A DNA stretch of 60,155 bases from Microbulbifer mangrovi (GCF_002009015.1 NZ_LZDE01000340.1:1-60155); one strand, 5' to 3'; positions 8,012-17,518 are shown, counted from the stretch's first letter. Program-made: numbers and translations. Notes: generated by a model from the sequence alone, not told the origin.

Positions 8012-10995
8012 GTAATATTTTGTTTATTCTCCCCTGTCGTGGGTTTGGTGGTACCGAAATTCATTCTTTGGGATTGGCAGAATATTTCATTAGTCAAGGT
8101 CACAAAGTAACCTTCGTTTTTCCCGATTGTCTAGAAAACTCAAGAATTACATTGGGGTGTTCTGAGGCAGGTATTCGGCGTGTCTATGCGCCAGTCGATA
8201 TTGACGGCGCGAGGGCGGAATGTGATTTTGAGCAACAGAAAAAAATCTCACAAGAAGTTTTAGAGCAGGAATCAAGTGACTTGGTGTTGGTGGCAGCACC
8301 GAGCCCCTTGAACGCTTTGGGAGTACTGGCTGCAATTAATGAGGCTAGCCGTTACGCAATGGCGATTTTTCACTATGCCAGGAGCACCTTCGCAGTTCAG
8401 AAAAGCGTAAAGGGTTACTTTCAGAACAGTATTGTTTCGTCAAAAATTCAGCTGATCTGTATATCTCAATATGTTTTGGATAACGTTGCTAGAGCGTTTG
8501 ATGTTCCAAAAAGTAGATTTACAGTTATTGCAAATGGTGTGAATATTGATAAGTCCAGAGAAGACTATAGTCGTTTTCTGTACGAGTTCGGGTTGGAGGG
8601 AAAGAAGATACTTTTCACGCCGGGCAGATATCATCAGCAGAAGGCTGTCGATATTCTTGTTGAGGCGATCCCTAAAATAGTTATTGAAAACCCCGATGTG
8701 CACTTCCTACTTTGTGGTGATGGCCCATTAAAAGAGCAGCTTGCCGAAAGAGCAAAAGAGCTGGGTGTAAGTCGGTATGTGTCCTTTGCTGGCTTCTTTA
8801 AAAATTCGTATAACGTATGTCCGCATGTCGATATTACCCTGTTGCCGACAAGGGATGAAGGCTTAGCGTTGAGACTGCTTGAAGCTTTCTCTATGGGAGC
8901 GGTCATCGCTACGAGCGATGCGGCATATCAGGATCAAATTATTTCCCACGGTGTTAATGGCTATATTTTCGAATCAGAAAGTGCTGATTCCTTGGCTGAA
9001 ACTGTAAATTACGCCCTTAGCGACTCTGATAATCATGCAAATGTTAAAGCTGCAGCAATTGAAACTGCAAAACAGTACAGTTTTAACGGAATGCTAAATA
9101 AGTATAAACAGTGCTTAAACGACCTTCTTCTGCGCTCAAAAAATGAGAGCGAAACAAGCGGTCTCACTATCGTACCGCACGTAAGCATAGAGCTAGCCAG
9201 TCTAGAGTTTCAATCTGCAAATGGTATTTCTCTTGGGTGTGAAGGAGAGTTAAAAAGTGTTTTAGCTGGGGACCACGATATTGAAGTATCTATACTCCTG
9301 CGTGGAGGGAAACTAGCGGGTGCGAAAGTTTCCTCTGCAGATCTTATTGGGTACGAAGATAGCTCTTTGCGCTTATTGACATTGTTGGCCAAAAAGCCGT
9401 ACGAATTTTCAAGTTATCTAATTAAAAAAATTGCTGAAAAAATTGAAGCGAAGTGGGAGCTGGAAGAAATTCCACCTTGGTACTTCAGTGAGTTTCTGGA
9501 GCCGGAGCTCAGGCGAGTGGGTATTCGTTCACCGCTGTTTGATAAGGTCATCCGTTTGCGGAAAAGCTTTTTTGGGAATAGGGAGAGATTGATCAGATTT
9601 GCGTCCGTGCTTGAGGTTGTTGAATCTACAGGGCGATCAGAATATTTACAGGCGATAATTGAACTGGAGAGTCGCGGCCACATAACTGAGGTCGAATTAC
9701 AGCATTTAACTGCGTCATATCGCACCACTGGCGGAATCGTCAATCGAGTATCGCTAGCTCAGTCCGAAAAACATAAAAAAAGTGTCATAGTTTTTAGTTC
9801 GCACTATTGTTTCCCTCCTAAAAATGGATCTGATCGTCGGGTAACTGAGGTGATTAGGGGATATGCAAATTTAGGATTCAAGGTCGTTTTATGTTGCTTC
9901 CATCGTGATACAACCACCGATATGCAAACAACAATTGGCTTGAATGAGGCATACGGGGCGGAGGTTTCGATTTTTCGGCCCGAGCCGAAATCGAAAAATA
10001 TATATACAGTTGCATTCTCCCGAATAAAGGCGGGCAGCATTCGCTTCGATGAATTCTATGACCCAGCTCTGCTCAGCCACTTTTATGATCTCTGCGCAAC
10101 TTGGCAACCGAACGTTGTGTATATCAACTACGCAGTTTACGGATGGCTCTCGCTTGCCGTTAAAAACCCTAGCGCAAAAAAGATTCTAGACTTGCATGAC
10201 CTACTTACGAAGCGAGTATCTACTTTTGCGATGCTCAAGCGTAAATTCGGTGAAATAAAGTCTACCGAAGATGTTGACATTGATGCGCTGGAGGACAGTC
10301 TAAAGCGCGTTAACGAATTTAGATTTCTGCCTGAAGAAATTGAGCTCTACCAGAATTTTGATAGGATTCTTGCGATATCTGCAGCAGAGCAGGCACTGCT
10401 TCAGGGGGCGGTAAAGCCGGAATTAGTGACGCTGATGTCATATGTCCCGGCATATCTACCGTTTAATGGCAATGAAACCACAGCGAGTTCACAGATACGC
10501 GCGGTATTTTTGGGTTCTAACAATGTGCTCAACATTATCGCAGCATCCATTTTGGAGTCGATTTCAGTAAAGCTGAGCTCGCTCTACCCTGAGTTCCAGC
10601 TTCACGTCTATGGTGATGTTAGCAAAGCGATGAAGGAGGCAGGGAACAGTACGCTACATGGATTCGTTAACTGCGTAGATTCGGTGTACCAGGACGCAGA
10701 TTTTGCGTTATGTCCTATTTTATATGGCACCGGGCAAAATATTAAAATCACAGAGGCCTTGTCTAAAGGAGTTCCTGTGATTGCCTTTCAGGAGGCCGGA
10801 TTATCTGCAGGTGTGATAAGTGGTGTTAATGGAATTTTGGTTACTTCAATATCATCATTTTACGACGAGATCGCAGAACTTGTGAGGAATCCATCCAGGC
10901 TGGCTACCTTGAAAGAAAGTTGTCGAAAATGGGCAAAAAACTTCTTTAATACAGAATATACATTGAAAATTTTAGATGAGGTTTCCTGTGACTAA
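8008..10995 (+). CDS. Two-domain family 4 (GT-B) glycosyltransferase
   Basis: A 995-residue cytosolic protein with two complete GT-B units. The N-terminal unit (about residues 1-370) starts with ILPCRGFGGTEIHSLGLAEY and has the GT4 donor-site motif EGLALRLLE (an EX7E pair). A linker of about 200 residues follows that I do not recognise. The second unit (about 589-995) starts with VIVFSSHYCFPPKNGSDRR and ends with the donor-site GTGQNIKITEAL, in which the first acidic residue is missing. Two units imply two sugar transfers or one active and one regulatory unit. It overlaps the upstream gene by 4 bases and the downstream gene by 8. Confidence 0.8.
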   Translation: MSNILFILPCRGFGGTEIHSLGLAEYFISQGHKVTFVFPDCLENSRITLGCSEAGIRRVYAPVDIDGARAECDFEQQKKISQEVLEQESSDLVLVAAPSPLNALGVLAAINEASRYAMAIFHYARSTFAVQKSVKGYFQNSIVSSKIQLICISQYVLDNVARAFDVPKSRFTVIANGVNIDKSREDYSRFLYEFGLEGKKILFTPGRYHQQKAVDILVEAIPKIVIENPDVHFLLCGDGPLKEQLAERAKELGVSRYVSFAGFFKNSYNVCPHVDITLLPTRDEGLALRLLEAFSMGAVIATSDAAYQDQIISHGVNGYIFESESADSLAETVNYALSDSDNHANVKAAAIETAKQYSFNGMLNKYKQCLNDLLLRSKNESETSGLTIVPHVSIELASLEFQSANGISLGCEGELKSVLAGDHDIEVSILLRGGKLAGAKVSSADLIGYEDSSLRLLTLLAKKPYEFSSYLIKKIAEKIEAKWELEEIPPWYFSEFLEPELRRVGIRSPLFDKVIRLRKSFFGNRERLIRFASVLEVVESTGRSEYLQAIIELESRGHITEVELQHLTASYRTTGGIVNRVSLAQSEKHKKSVIVFSSHYCFPPKNGSDRRVTEVIRGYANLGFKVVLCCFHRDTTTDMQTTIGLNEAYGAEVSIFRPEPKSKNIYTVAFSRIKAGSIRFDEFYDPALLSHFYDLCATWQPNVVYINYAVYGWLSLAVKNPSAKKILDLHDLLTKRVSTFAMLKRKFGEIKSTEDVDIDALEDSLKRVNEFRFLPEEIELYQNFDRILAISAAEQALLQGAVKPELVTLMSYVPAYLPFNGNETTASSQIRAVFLGSNNVLNIIAASILESISVKLSSLYPEFQLHVYGDVSKAMKEAGNSTLHGFVNCVDSVYQDADFALCPILYGTGQNIKITEALSKGVPVIAFQEAGLSAGVISGVNGILVTSISSFYDEIAELVRNPSRLATLKESCRKWAKNFFNTEYTLKILDEVSCD

Positions 10996-11674
10996 TCGGA
11001 TTTCGGACGAAATTTCTTATCTCGTGTCTGCGCTAGAGTCGAATATAAAAGCGGGAGCGATTGGAAGTAATGAAGCGCTCAATATTGTTGATCAGATTCG
11101 TTTAAAGAATTTAGAGTTGTCTAGGCGTTTGGAAGGAAACTCGCTCGAATTTGTAACAGCAGCCGAAATCGAAAATGCTGAGGTTGGCGTACAGCGTGCC
11201 CTTAAGCTCGCGAGAGATAAATATAAGTCCATCAATACTGATTCCCTGATTAAATCATTTTTGAACTTCCAAGATTCGTCAAGGTTTCATGGCTGGTATC
11301 AGCCCTCCGAAGGTGAGCATTACATCTGGTCAGGTCCAGAAACTGAGTCAACTTTAGTTCTTTCCGGGATGTCAGGAGCAAAGTATTTCGGCTTTAAGGT
11401 TCGATGCAATGTTGAAAAGAGCGTGAATCTGAAGGCTTGGCTTTCAGTTTCATTGAATTCATGTGCGGTTAGATATGACTTCAAAAAAATTGGTGATGAA
11501 AATATATTGGTCATTTCCAAACCAGTAGATACAGATATCTGCGAGGTTGACTTTTTTATCGAGAAAATTTATTCGCCGAAAGAACTTTTCACGTCCCTCG
11601 ATGAGAGGCATTTAGGTATTTGTATTTCCGGAGCATGGAAAATTTCAGATGAATTTAAATTCGAGGTTCTCTGA
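10988..11674 (+). CDS. Unrecognised glycan-cluster protein, W(S/T)GP family (paralogue 1)
   Basis: A 228-residue protein with a helical, probably coiled-coil N-terminal half (about 1-90) and a beta-rich C-terminal half. The latter contains HYIWSGPETE (about residue 110) and closes with RHLGICISGAWKIS. The same landmarks in the same order occur in the protein at 15959-16726, so the two are paralogues. I start it at the GTG at 10988, which has GAGG seven bases upstream; an ATG at 10976 is in frame but lacks a ribosome binding site. It overlaps the end of the glycosyltransferase gene. There is no signal peptide or membrane segment. Function unknown; the beta-rich part might bind glycan. Confidence 0.55.
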   Translation: MTNRISDEISYLVSALESNIKAGAIGSNEALNIVDQIRLKNLELSRRLEGNSLEFVTAAEIENAEVGVQRALKLARDKYKSINTDSLIKSFLNFQDSSRFHGWYQPSEGEHYIWSGPETESTLVLSGMSGAKYFGFKVRCNVEKSVNLKAWLSVSLNSCAVRYDFKKIGDENILVISKPVDTDICEVDFFIEKIYSPKELFTSLDERHLGICISGAWKISDEFKFEVL

Positions 11675-11678
11675 GAAA

Positions 11679-12641
11679 ATGGTGAATAAAGTGGACTTAA
11701 AACCTATTTTTATTATCTCAGAGCCTAGGTCAGGTACTACTTGGTTGCAGAAGGCTCTTAACAGTCATGGCGAAATTTTCTGTACTGAGTTCAGGCTGTT
11801 TGGAGACCTTTTTGATACTGTCGTTGATGTAAAGCCCGATGGTTCGACGAGAGAGAGAAATCGATCAAGTCTAGAGTCTTATATTGGTGCGATTTCGCAG
11901 CATTTATGTCTTAAAGATGCAGGGATACTGCCTAGAGATTTCGCGGATGAAATGACTTCTAAAATTGCCCGTGGTTACTTCGAATATATGTCTCAAAAGA
12001 CGGGTAAGAAATTTATTGTAGACAAGTTTACTAGTCTTCCCAATCCTTCGATTATAAAGCAGTGTAAGCGACATTTTCCCGATGCGAGCTATATTTACCT
12101 TTCCCGTGATGGTCGAGATATTTCCGTGAGCAAATTTTTCGATTGGGTGACCAAGACAAAAAAAGGTGAGTCAGTAGATGCTCAGTCGAATATATATCGA
12201 AAGTATATTTTGGGAGAAGATGTCAAATTGAGCCGATTGTTCACCGACGAGGAGGTGGAGCACTTTGCAAGGTCTTGGGCGTCTCATGTCTCTAGCAATA
12301 TGGAAAACTGTGGTTTATCAATCTCATATGAGGCTATGCATCGCGACCAGGGTAAAGTATTGGAGAGTCTTTTTGAGTATATCGGAGCAGGGTTTGACAA
12401 GGATCTGATAGATCATTGTATTCAGCAATCGACTTTTAAAGTTATGTCTGGAGGTAGGGAAAAATCCGATGGGCAAGAAACTGCGAAAGCTCGTAGCGGC
12501 GTAGCGGGTGGTTGGAAAAAATATTTCACGTGTAGAGATGGTGAAATATTTTCAAAGAATTGCATGTCTATTTTAAATAAGCTTGAGCTTGAGTCAGATG
12601 AATTTTGGTATAAAGATTTGCCTGAAAAATTGGATCTTTAA
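11679..12641 (+). CDS. PAPS-dependent sulfotransferase
   Basis: A cytosolic sulfotransferase of 320 residues, expected to move sulfate from PAPS to a sugar hydroxyl. The 5'-phosphosulfate loop is EPRSGTTWLQKAL (about residues 14-26) and the 3'-phosphate motif YLSRDGRDISVSKF (about 136-149), both intact. The start could be the ATG at 11649, inside the previous gene, or the ATG at 11679; I prefer 11679 because it avoids the overlap and has a GAGAAA site. It follows the W(S/T)GP-family gene directly, as also happens with the second pair at 15959 and 16736, suggesting the two protein families work together. Confidence 0.85.
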   Translation: MVNKVDLKPIFIISEPRSGTTWLQKALNSHGEIFCTEFRLFGDLFDTVVDVKPDGSTRERNRSSLESYIGAISQHLCLKDAGILPRDFADEMTSKIARGYFEYMSQKTGKKFIVDKFTSLPNPSIIKQCKRHFPDASYIYLSRDGRDISVSKFFDWVTKTKKGESVDAQSNIYRKYILGEDVKLSRLFTDEEVEHFARSWASHVSSNMENCGLSISYEAMHRDQGKVLESLFEYIGAGFDKDLIDHCIQQSTFKVMSGGREKSDGQETAKARSGVAGGWKKYFTCRDGEIFSKNCMSILNKLELESDEFWYKDLPEKLDL

Positions 12642-12690
12642 TTTCTGCCTCCCTGATTTTAGATGTGGACTAGATAAGTAAGGTTTAAAG

Positions 12691-13524
12691 TTGACAGCTC
12701 AATATTTCCCTTATCCCGGCCTATCCGAGAAAGTTGTAAATTCAGAGAAGAAGCTAAAAAGGTCGATAAGATCTATTGACGAATGGGGGCGTCTCAACAT
12801 CTATCAGGCCTTTACTGACGTTGCTGATGGCTGTGTTCCTTTTACATTCAGGATGCACAAGGAATTTGTGACGGTTAGTCAGCAAGGAAAAGACGTTATT
12901 TTCCCGCGACCATTACCCATCAACAATCATACCAATATTATATGTGGATATGAGAAATGGCTAAAGCATAAGTATTGTCTTCCTGGTTTTGTTGAGGTAG
13001 AGCAGGGCGATTTTGTCGTTGACTGTGGAGCTTATGTTGGAGGATTTTCGTTAAGCGCGGCCCGCATCGCCGGCGAAGTCCATATGTTTGAGCCTGATTT
13101 AATTAATGTTAAGTGTGCAAGAAGAAATTTAAATAGCTTCGGAAATGTTAAAATTAATTGTGAGGGGTTGTATTACATAACAACTAGGCTTCCACTTCAT
13201 GTTTCGAGCTCTAGCGTTGAGCACTCTTTTATAGAGCCTGATGACGGTGAGTTGTTGGGGACACGAACGGTGCCTGTCAGATGCTTGTCGGACTACTTGA
13301 GTGAAATCGGTGTTAGCGATGTAGATTTCTTGAAGGTTGAGGCGGAAGGATGTGAGCATGAAGTTCTACGTGGCTTGTGTGAGCAGAGACCCAAGAAGCT
13401 TGCTATAGATGTTAGTCCAGAAAAGAACGGAGAAAGCCCATATCTAGAGATTAAAAAGACTCTTGAAAGTTGGGGTTATAAAACTCAAAAGCGAATGAAT
13501 GTGCTCTTCGCAAGGTTTAAATAG
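12691..13524 (+). CDS. FkbM-family methyltransferase
   Basis: A 277-residue SAM-dependent O-methyltransferase. The SAM-binding motif GDFVVDCGAYVGGFSLSAA lies at about residues 108-126 and HMFEPDLINVKCARRNL (about 131-147) is the second strand with its acidic residue; DFLKVEAEGCEHEVLRGL (about 213-230) is a hallmark of FkbM proteins. Members of the family methylate sugars and polyketides. The start is a TTG at 12691 with TAAGG seven bases ahead. It is likely to methylate the glycan built by its neighbours. Confidence 0.85.
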   Translation: MTAQYFPYPGLSEKVVNSEKKLKRSIRSIDEWGRLNIYQAFTDVADGCVPFTFRMHKEFVTVSQQGKDVIFPRPLPINNHTNIICGYEKWLKHKYCLPGFVEVEQGDFVVDCGAYVGGFSLSAARIAGEVHMFEPDLINVKCARRNLNSFGNVKINCEGLYYITTRLPLHVSSSSVEHSFIEPDDGELLGTRTVPVRCLSDYLSEIGVSDVDFLKVEAEGCEHEVLRGLCEQRPKKLAIDVSPEKNGESPYLEIKKTLESWGYKTQKRMNVLFARFK

Positions 13525-13587
13525 TGAGCATTCTAAGTTGGCGTCGGAACATTACTTGCGACATGGCTCGGTAAATTTGAGGTTTTT

Positions 13588-15522
13588 ATGAATAATAAAA
13601 TTTTGGTCCTTGGAAATTGCCAAGCTACGTCAATGTCTACATGTCTGCGCTTAATGCTTCCAGACAAAAAAGTTTACCATTTGAACTCTTTTGTTTCCGA
13701 TTTTGGGAGCTTTAAGGAAAGGGTCGATGGTTGCGACCTGGTTGTGAGTCAAAAGAATTTGTCTGAGCCGCAGGTGCAGTACTTAAATTCAGAGAAAAAG
13801 AAAATTTTCTTTTATCCAAGAATTGCATTTCCTGCTTTGCATCCTGACTGTGTCAAAGTCTTAGATGATGGTAGTTCGCTTCCATCACCTCTCGCTGGAA
13901 TGCACTCCTCCATTGTTTTTTGGGGATGGAAAAATAGATTTTCCGAAATGGAAACTAGGTCCCTATTTAATTCCGGAGTTTTTAAAACCTTAGGTTTTTT
14001 TGATAAATATCCTACGTCAAAGAGGGCGCTCCTTTCTGAGGGTGAGTCTGTGGGTGTTGACCTCGCGCCGTTTATCGAGGGCTGGCTAAAGCAGGGTAAT
14101 TTTCTACATACATTTAACCATCCGAAGTTATTTGTTATGGCTGATTTGGCTAGAGAACTTTGCCAGCGTGCCGGATTGGTGACGAAGGTAAGCTTTCCTG
14201 AGAACATGCTTAGTGATCCTTCGCTATCTGGTCCTGTTTGGCCTGTTTACCCTGAAATTGCGGACAGCTATGGCTTCACCGGGGGTAGAGAGTTTAAGCG
14301 GGCAGATAAAGATGCAAGGGGTGCATCTCCTGAAGTTTTGACTTTGGAGGAGTTCATTGCGGAATGCTATGAAATCTACGATGTTGCTGATTTTCCCTCA
14401 TGCGCAGCATTAGACAGGGTGGAATTCAAAAATCTAGTTGATAGTCCTGATTTCAAGCGAAGTTTTGGCTCATTAAATGAAGTTGAAGATAAAACTAAAA
14501 AGCATCCTTATATTGGTTTGCCGGACACGAATTTCTGGTCTCGTTCGGTAGCGCGCGTACCCGAAGGTGAATTGGATCCGATTGTTAACACAAAGTTTAG
14601 TTTGTTAAAGTCTGACCGATTAGTGACAGCTGGTAGTTGTTTCGCACAACATATAGCTAAGCGGTTACATTCATCGGGATATAATTATTATGTTTCTGAG
14701 CAAGCACCTAGTGATCTTAATGAAAAAGAAGCTACTGAACGAAATTATTCGGTGTTCTCTGCTAGGTACGGAAATATTTACTCGGCGAGACAATTAAAGC
14801 AGCTTTTGGAGCGTGCTTGGGGCAAAGCTCCAGAAATTTCTGCTTGGTCAAATAGTAATGGCTCGATCGTTGACCCATTTCGGCCAACGATTGAGCCTAG
14901 CGGGTTTTCTACTGTTTCGGAAATGGAGGCGTCTCGCGCTACCCATTTAAGCTGCGTAAGAAATATGATTGAAACCGCGGACGTCTTCGTGTTCACGCTA
15001 GGATTGACTGAAGCGTGGGTTCACGAGCCGACTGGTTGCGTAGTTCCTCTCGCGCCAGGTGTGTCAGGTGTCCCGACTGTGAAAGAGTCTTTTGTTTTTA
15101 AAAATTTCAATCTTGATGAAATTGTCGAAGACCTTAAAAAAACTGTTGACTTTATTCTAGAGAAAAATCCATCAATTAAAATCCTGCTAACTGTATCTCC
15201 TGTTCCTTTAGCGGCGACCTATGAAGAAGAGCATGTGCTTACTGCGACGACCTACAGTAAGTCAGTCTTGAGAGTGGCTGCAAATACAATCAGGGATTTA
15301 TATTCGTGCGTAGATTATTTCCCTTCTTTCGAAATTATTACAAGTGCAGCAAGTCGCGGACGTTACTATGAAGAAGACTTACGGACAGTAACTCCTGACG
15401 GCGTTAGCCATGTTATGAAGATGTTTTTTCGTCATTATTGTGTACAGCCGATCAGCGCAGATGTTTCGGAAGAAGACGATGTGTTCAATATTGTTTGTGA
15501 CGAAGAGCTCCTGTCTGAATAA
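13588..15522 (+). CDS. WcbI-GSCFA fusion protein
   Basis: A 644-residue protein with two recognisable parts. Residues 1 to about 215 resemble WcbI, a capsule-associated putative acetyltransferase (KILVLGNCQATSM at the start; HTFNHPKLFVMADLA near the end of the domain). Residues from about 345 to 615 form a GSCFA domain: the name-giving GSCFAQHIAKRL motif, ARYGNIYSARQLKQLLERAWG, and a SGNH-hydrolase-like TLGLTEAW. Both parts are related to esterase or acyl-transfer folds, so this is likely to add or remove acyl groups on the glycan. There is no signal peptide. The start ATG is preceded by TTTGAGG. Confidence 0.8.
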   Translation: MNNKILVLGNCQATSMSTCLRLMLPDKKVYHLNSFVSDFGSFKERVDGCDLVVSQKNLSEPQVQYLNSEKKKIFFYPRIAFPALHPDCVKVLDDGSSLPSPLAGMHSSIVFWGWKNRFSEMETRSLFNSGVFKTLGFFDKYPTSKRALLSEGESVGVDLAPFIEGWLKQGNFLHTFNHPKLFVMADLARELCQRAGLVTKVSFPENMLSDPSLSGPVWPVYPEIADSYGFTGGREFKRADKDARGASPEVLTLEEFIAECYEIYDVADFPSCAALDRVEFKNLVDSPDFKRSFGSLNEVEDKTKKHPYIGLPDTNFWSRSVARVPEGELDPIVNTKFSLLKSDRLVTAGSCFAQHIAKRLHSSGYNYYVSEQAPSDLNEKEATERNYSVFSARYGNIYSARQLKQLLERAWGKAPEISAWSNSNGSIVDPFRPTIEPSGFSTVSEMEASRATHLSCVRNMIETADVFVFTLGLTEAWVHEPTGCVVPLAPGVSGVPTVKESFVFKNFNLDEIVEDLKKTVDFILEKNPSIKILLTVSPVPLAATYEEEHVLTATTYSKSVLRVAANTIRDLYSCVDYFPSFEIITSAASRGRYYEEDLRTVTPDGVSHVMKMFFRHYCVQPISADVSEEDDVFNIVCDEELLSE

Positions 15523-15811
15523 TCTTCAACCGGAAAGTGTTGCTGAGGTTTAATTGAAGGTGGATTGAGTTAGCTCTTCGGCTATAAGCTAGAAATCCTC
15601 CAGTGTCGAGGAAGACACATAGCCTTAGAGTGGCAATGGGGTCCACAATTTTTCGGCTACTAACTAAACGGGGCTCATATATAGCTATCTGGCGTAAATC
15701 TACCAGAGTGCTCTGAGGTTTCGCCTTAGTAGTTAAGCGTTTAACTAGATTCTTTAGGTCACAGTATGGCCATAAGGACGTTGTGAAGATTTACCAAGAC
15801 TCAATTGATAT

Positions 15812-15840
15812 TGAGGTGCTGCTACACCTCATTATTTTTC
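15812..15840 (+). terminator. Possible terminator
   Basis: A 7-bp stem TGAGGTG/CACCTCA (15812-15818, 15825-15831) with a six-base loop is followed by TTATTTTTC. It lies about 300 bases after the WcbI-GSCFA gene and just before the next promoter. Confidence 0.5.
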
Positions 15841-15901
15841 AATCTGTGTTTAGATAAATTATCCATAACGCACTTTTAATTGAATACTTTGCGCAACTTG
15901 G

Positions 15902-15930
15902 CTGAAACAACTGTTCTCCCTAGGTATAAT
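15902..15930 (+). promoter_or_regulatory. Promoter of the second glycan transcription unit
   Basis: A perfect -10 TATAAT (15925-15930) lies 17 bases after the -35 candidate CTGAAA (15902-15907, four of six consensus positions). The ATG of the next gene follows 28 bases after the -10, with GGGAGG at 15945-15950 as ribosome binding site. Confidence 0.65.
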
Positions 15931-15958
15931 CCAACGTTTGTGTTGGGAGGTCTTCCAA

Positions 15959-16726
15959 ATGAACCTCAAGTCTGAAAAAAATAGCGAAACTGCTTGCAAA
16001 ATGAGCAGCTGTGCGACCGAAAACACCAAAAATGTGTTCGGGGATTTACAATATTTTGACGCGCTAGTCAAAGATGAAGCTAAATCACTCCACGACCGAA
16101 TTATCACTGCGGTAGAAGCTAGCCCCAATCCCTACGGGCATTTAAAAGCAGTTACTAAAGTTCTGGTGGAGCAGCAATCAGTTCTAGCGGCTCGAATACA
16201 CATGCTCGAGCGGACGTGGGTTGAAGGCAATAAGGGCCAAATATTAAAGCAGCCAATAGCTGAGTATAATTTTGCGCCGCAACCCGAAGTTGAGGTGCTT
16301 GCTAAAGATTTTGAGGGTTATCGCAATATTTACGATGTAGAGTGCACTGCGGATGGACTTTCTTATGCCTGGACGGGGCCATCTCCCGAGTTTGTCCTCG
16401 ATATTCCAGTTTTACGTGATGTACCGAAGGTTTTCCGGTTGGGGTTTATATCAACCTTGCTGGAAGAAGAGTTGTTACAAAAGACTGAGATCCTGATAGA
16501 CGGAAAACCATGCCAAGTCAATTTTGATTTCGACGGATCGACGAGGGGCATATGGTGCCTACTTCCCACGGATCAAAAATCAAAGTCTAGCCGGGTTCAG
16601 GTCAGACTTTCTCGAACGGTAAGCCCTACAGATATTGGGAAGAGTAACGACAACCGCAGATTGGGTCTTGCTATTTCAGGCTATAAAGTATCGATCCCGC
16701 AACCTCAGGTTGCAGCCTTTAGTTGA
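15959..16726 (+). CDS. Unrecognised glycan-cluster protein, W(S/T)GP family (paralogue 2)
   Basis: A 255-residue protein with a helical N-terminal part (about 1-95) and a beta-rich C-terminal part. It shares with the protein at 10988-11674 the segment YAWTGPSPEF (about residue 134), a central VNFDFD strand and the closing RRLGLAISGYKVS. The N-terminal halves have no obvious identity. The start is the ATG at 15959, eight bases after GGGAGG; a GTG at 15938 is in frame but has no site. No signal peptide is seen. A sulfotransferase gene follows after 9 bases, repeating the pairing seen at 10988-12641. I do not recognise the family. Confidence 0.6.
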   Translation: MNLKSEKNSETACKMSSCATENTKNVFGDLQYFDALVKDEAKSLHDRIITAVEASPNPYGHLKAVTKVLVEQQSVLAARIHMLERTWVEGNKGQILKQPIAEYNFAPQPEVEVLAKDFEGYRNIYDVECTADGLSYAWTGPSPEFVLDIPVLRDVPKVFRLGFISTLLEEELLQKTEILIDGKPCQVNFDFDGSTRGIWCLLPTDQKSKSSRVQVRLSRTVSPTDIGKSNDNRRLGLAISGYKVSIPQPQVAAFS

Positions 16727-16735
16727 CTTGCATTT

Positions 16736-17497
16736 ATGAGAAAAGTAATCCTGCACTATCATTTATTCAAAAATGCTGGCTCATCTATCGACTCGATATT
16801 GCACTCAAGTTTCGGAGATAAATGGATAAATATCGATAAGGAAAATGCTTGGGATAAGATTTTGCCGGCTGAAGTATCGAAATATATCGATTCGAATCCC
16901 GCTGCGCTTGCTATTTCCTCTCATCAGTTTATGCCTCCGTTACCCGCCGGAAAATTTGAAGTTTTTCCTGTAGTTTTTCTTCGTCATCCGATCTTGAGGG
17001 CGCGGTCAGCGTACATGTTTGAGTGGAAAAATCAGTTAGGCTTGTCTGAGCCCAAGGGAAGTTTTGTCGATTATGTTCTAGATAAACTAGCTCCCGGAGT
17101 ACGTGGCCCCATTTCTGATTTTCAGGTCCTCCGTCTCTCCAATACTGCTTATAACGGTGATGGACCTAAATATAGCCCAGAACTTGAATCAAGATTGGGA
17201 AGAGCGAAAGGCTTTATTTCAGAGCTGCCATTTTTTGGTTTGGTCGAGCATTTCCAGGAATCTTTAGAGCGAATGCATTTTTACTTGCAGTATCATTTTC
17301 CTAACTTACGAGTGGTCAATCGTGAGGTGAATGCATCGCAGGGTTCTGAGGCTGGGGTTGAAGAAAAACTTTTTAGTATAAGGCGAGAACTAGGCGAAAC
17401 GCTTTATGGGCAGTTGTGTGAGCGGAACCGTTTCGATTTGGAATTGTATAATTTCGCTCAAGCTATGTTTTGGTCAGTCGTGCCAAAAGAAGCGTAA
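16736..17497 (+). CDS. Sulfotransferase-like protein, FKNAG type (paralogue 1)
   Basis: A 253-residue protein that starts HYHLFKNAGSSID (about residues 6-18), which fits the PAPS-binding loop of the Sulfotransfer_2 group (usually H-x-P-K-T/N-x-G-S/T-S). VVFLRHPILRARSAYMFEW (about residues 79-97) fits the 3'-phosphate-binding segment. A close relative is encoded at 22588-23415. The product is probably cytosolic and should sulfate a sugar of the local glycan; substrate unknown. It follows the W(S/T)GP-family gene by 9 bases and is followed by a small unknown gene. Confidence 0.75.
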   Translation: MRKVILHYHLFKNAGSSIDSILHSSFGDKWINIDKENAWDKILPAEVSKYIDSNPAALAISSHQFMPPLPAGKFEVFPVVFLRHPILRARSAYMFEWKNQLGLSEPKGSFVDYVLDKLAPGVRGPISDFQVLRLSNTAYNGDGPKYSPELESRLGRAKGFISELPFFGLVEHFQESLERMHFYLQYHFPNLRVVNREVNASQGSEAGVEEKLFSIRRELGETLYGQLCERNRFDLELYNFAQAMFWSVVPKEA

Positions 17498-17518
17498 GAT
17501 TTGAATTTTGGGGTAATT

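Larger units (their letters stand above)
15523..15958 (+). other. 436-bp gap without a recognisable gene
   Basis: No frame in this stretch gives a protein I recognise; the longest candidate from an ATG (15636) ends after 26 codons. It contains a terminator-like hairpin at 15812-15840 and a good promoter at 15902-15930, both annotated separately. It splits the glycan island into two transcription units. It may be the remains of a lost gene, but I cannot show that. Confidence 0.6.
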
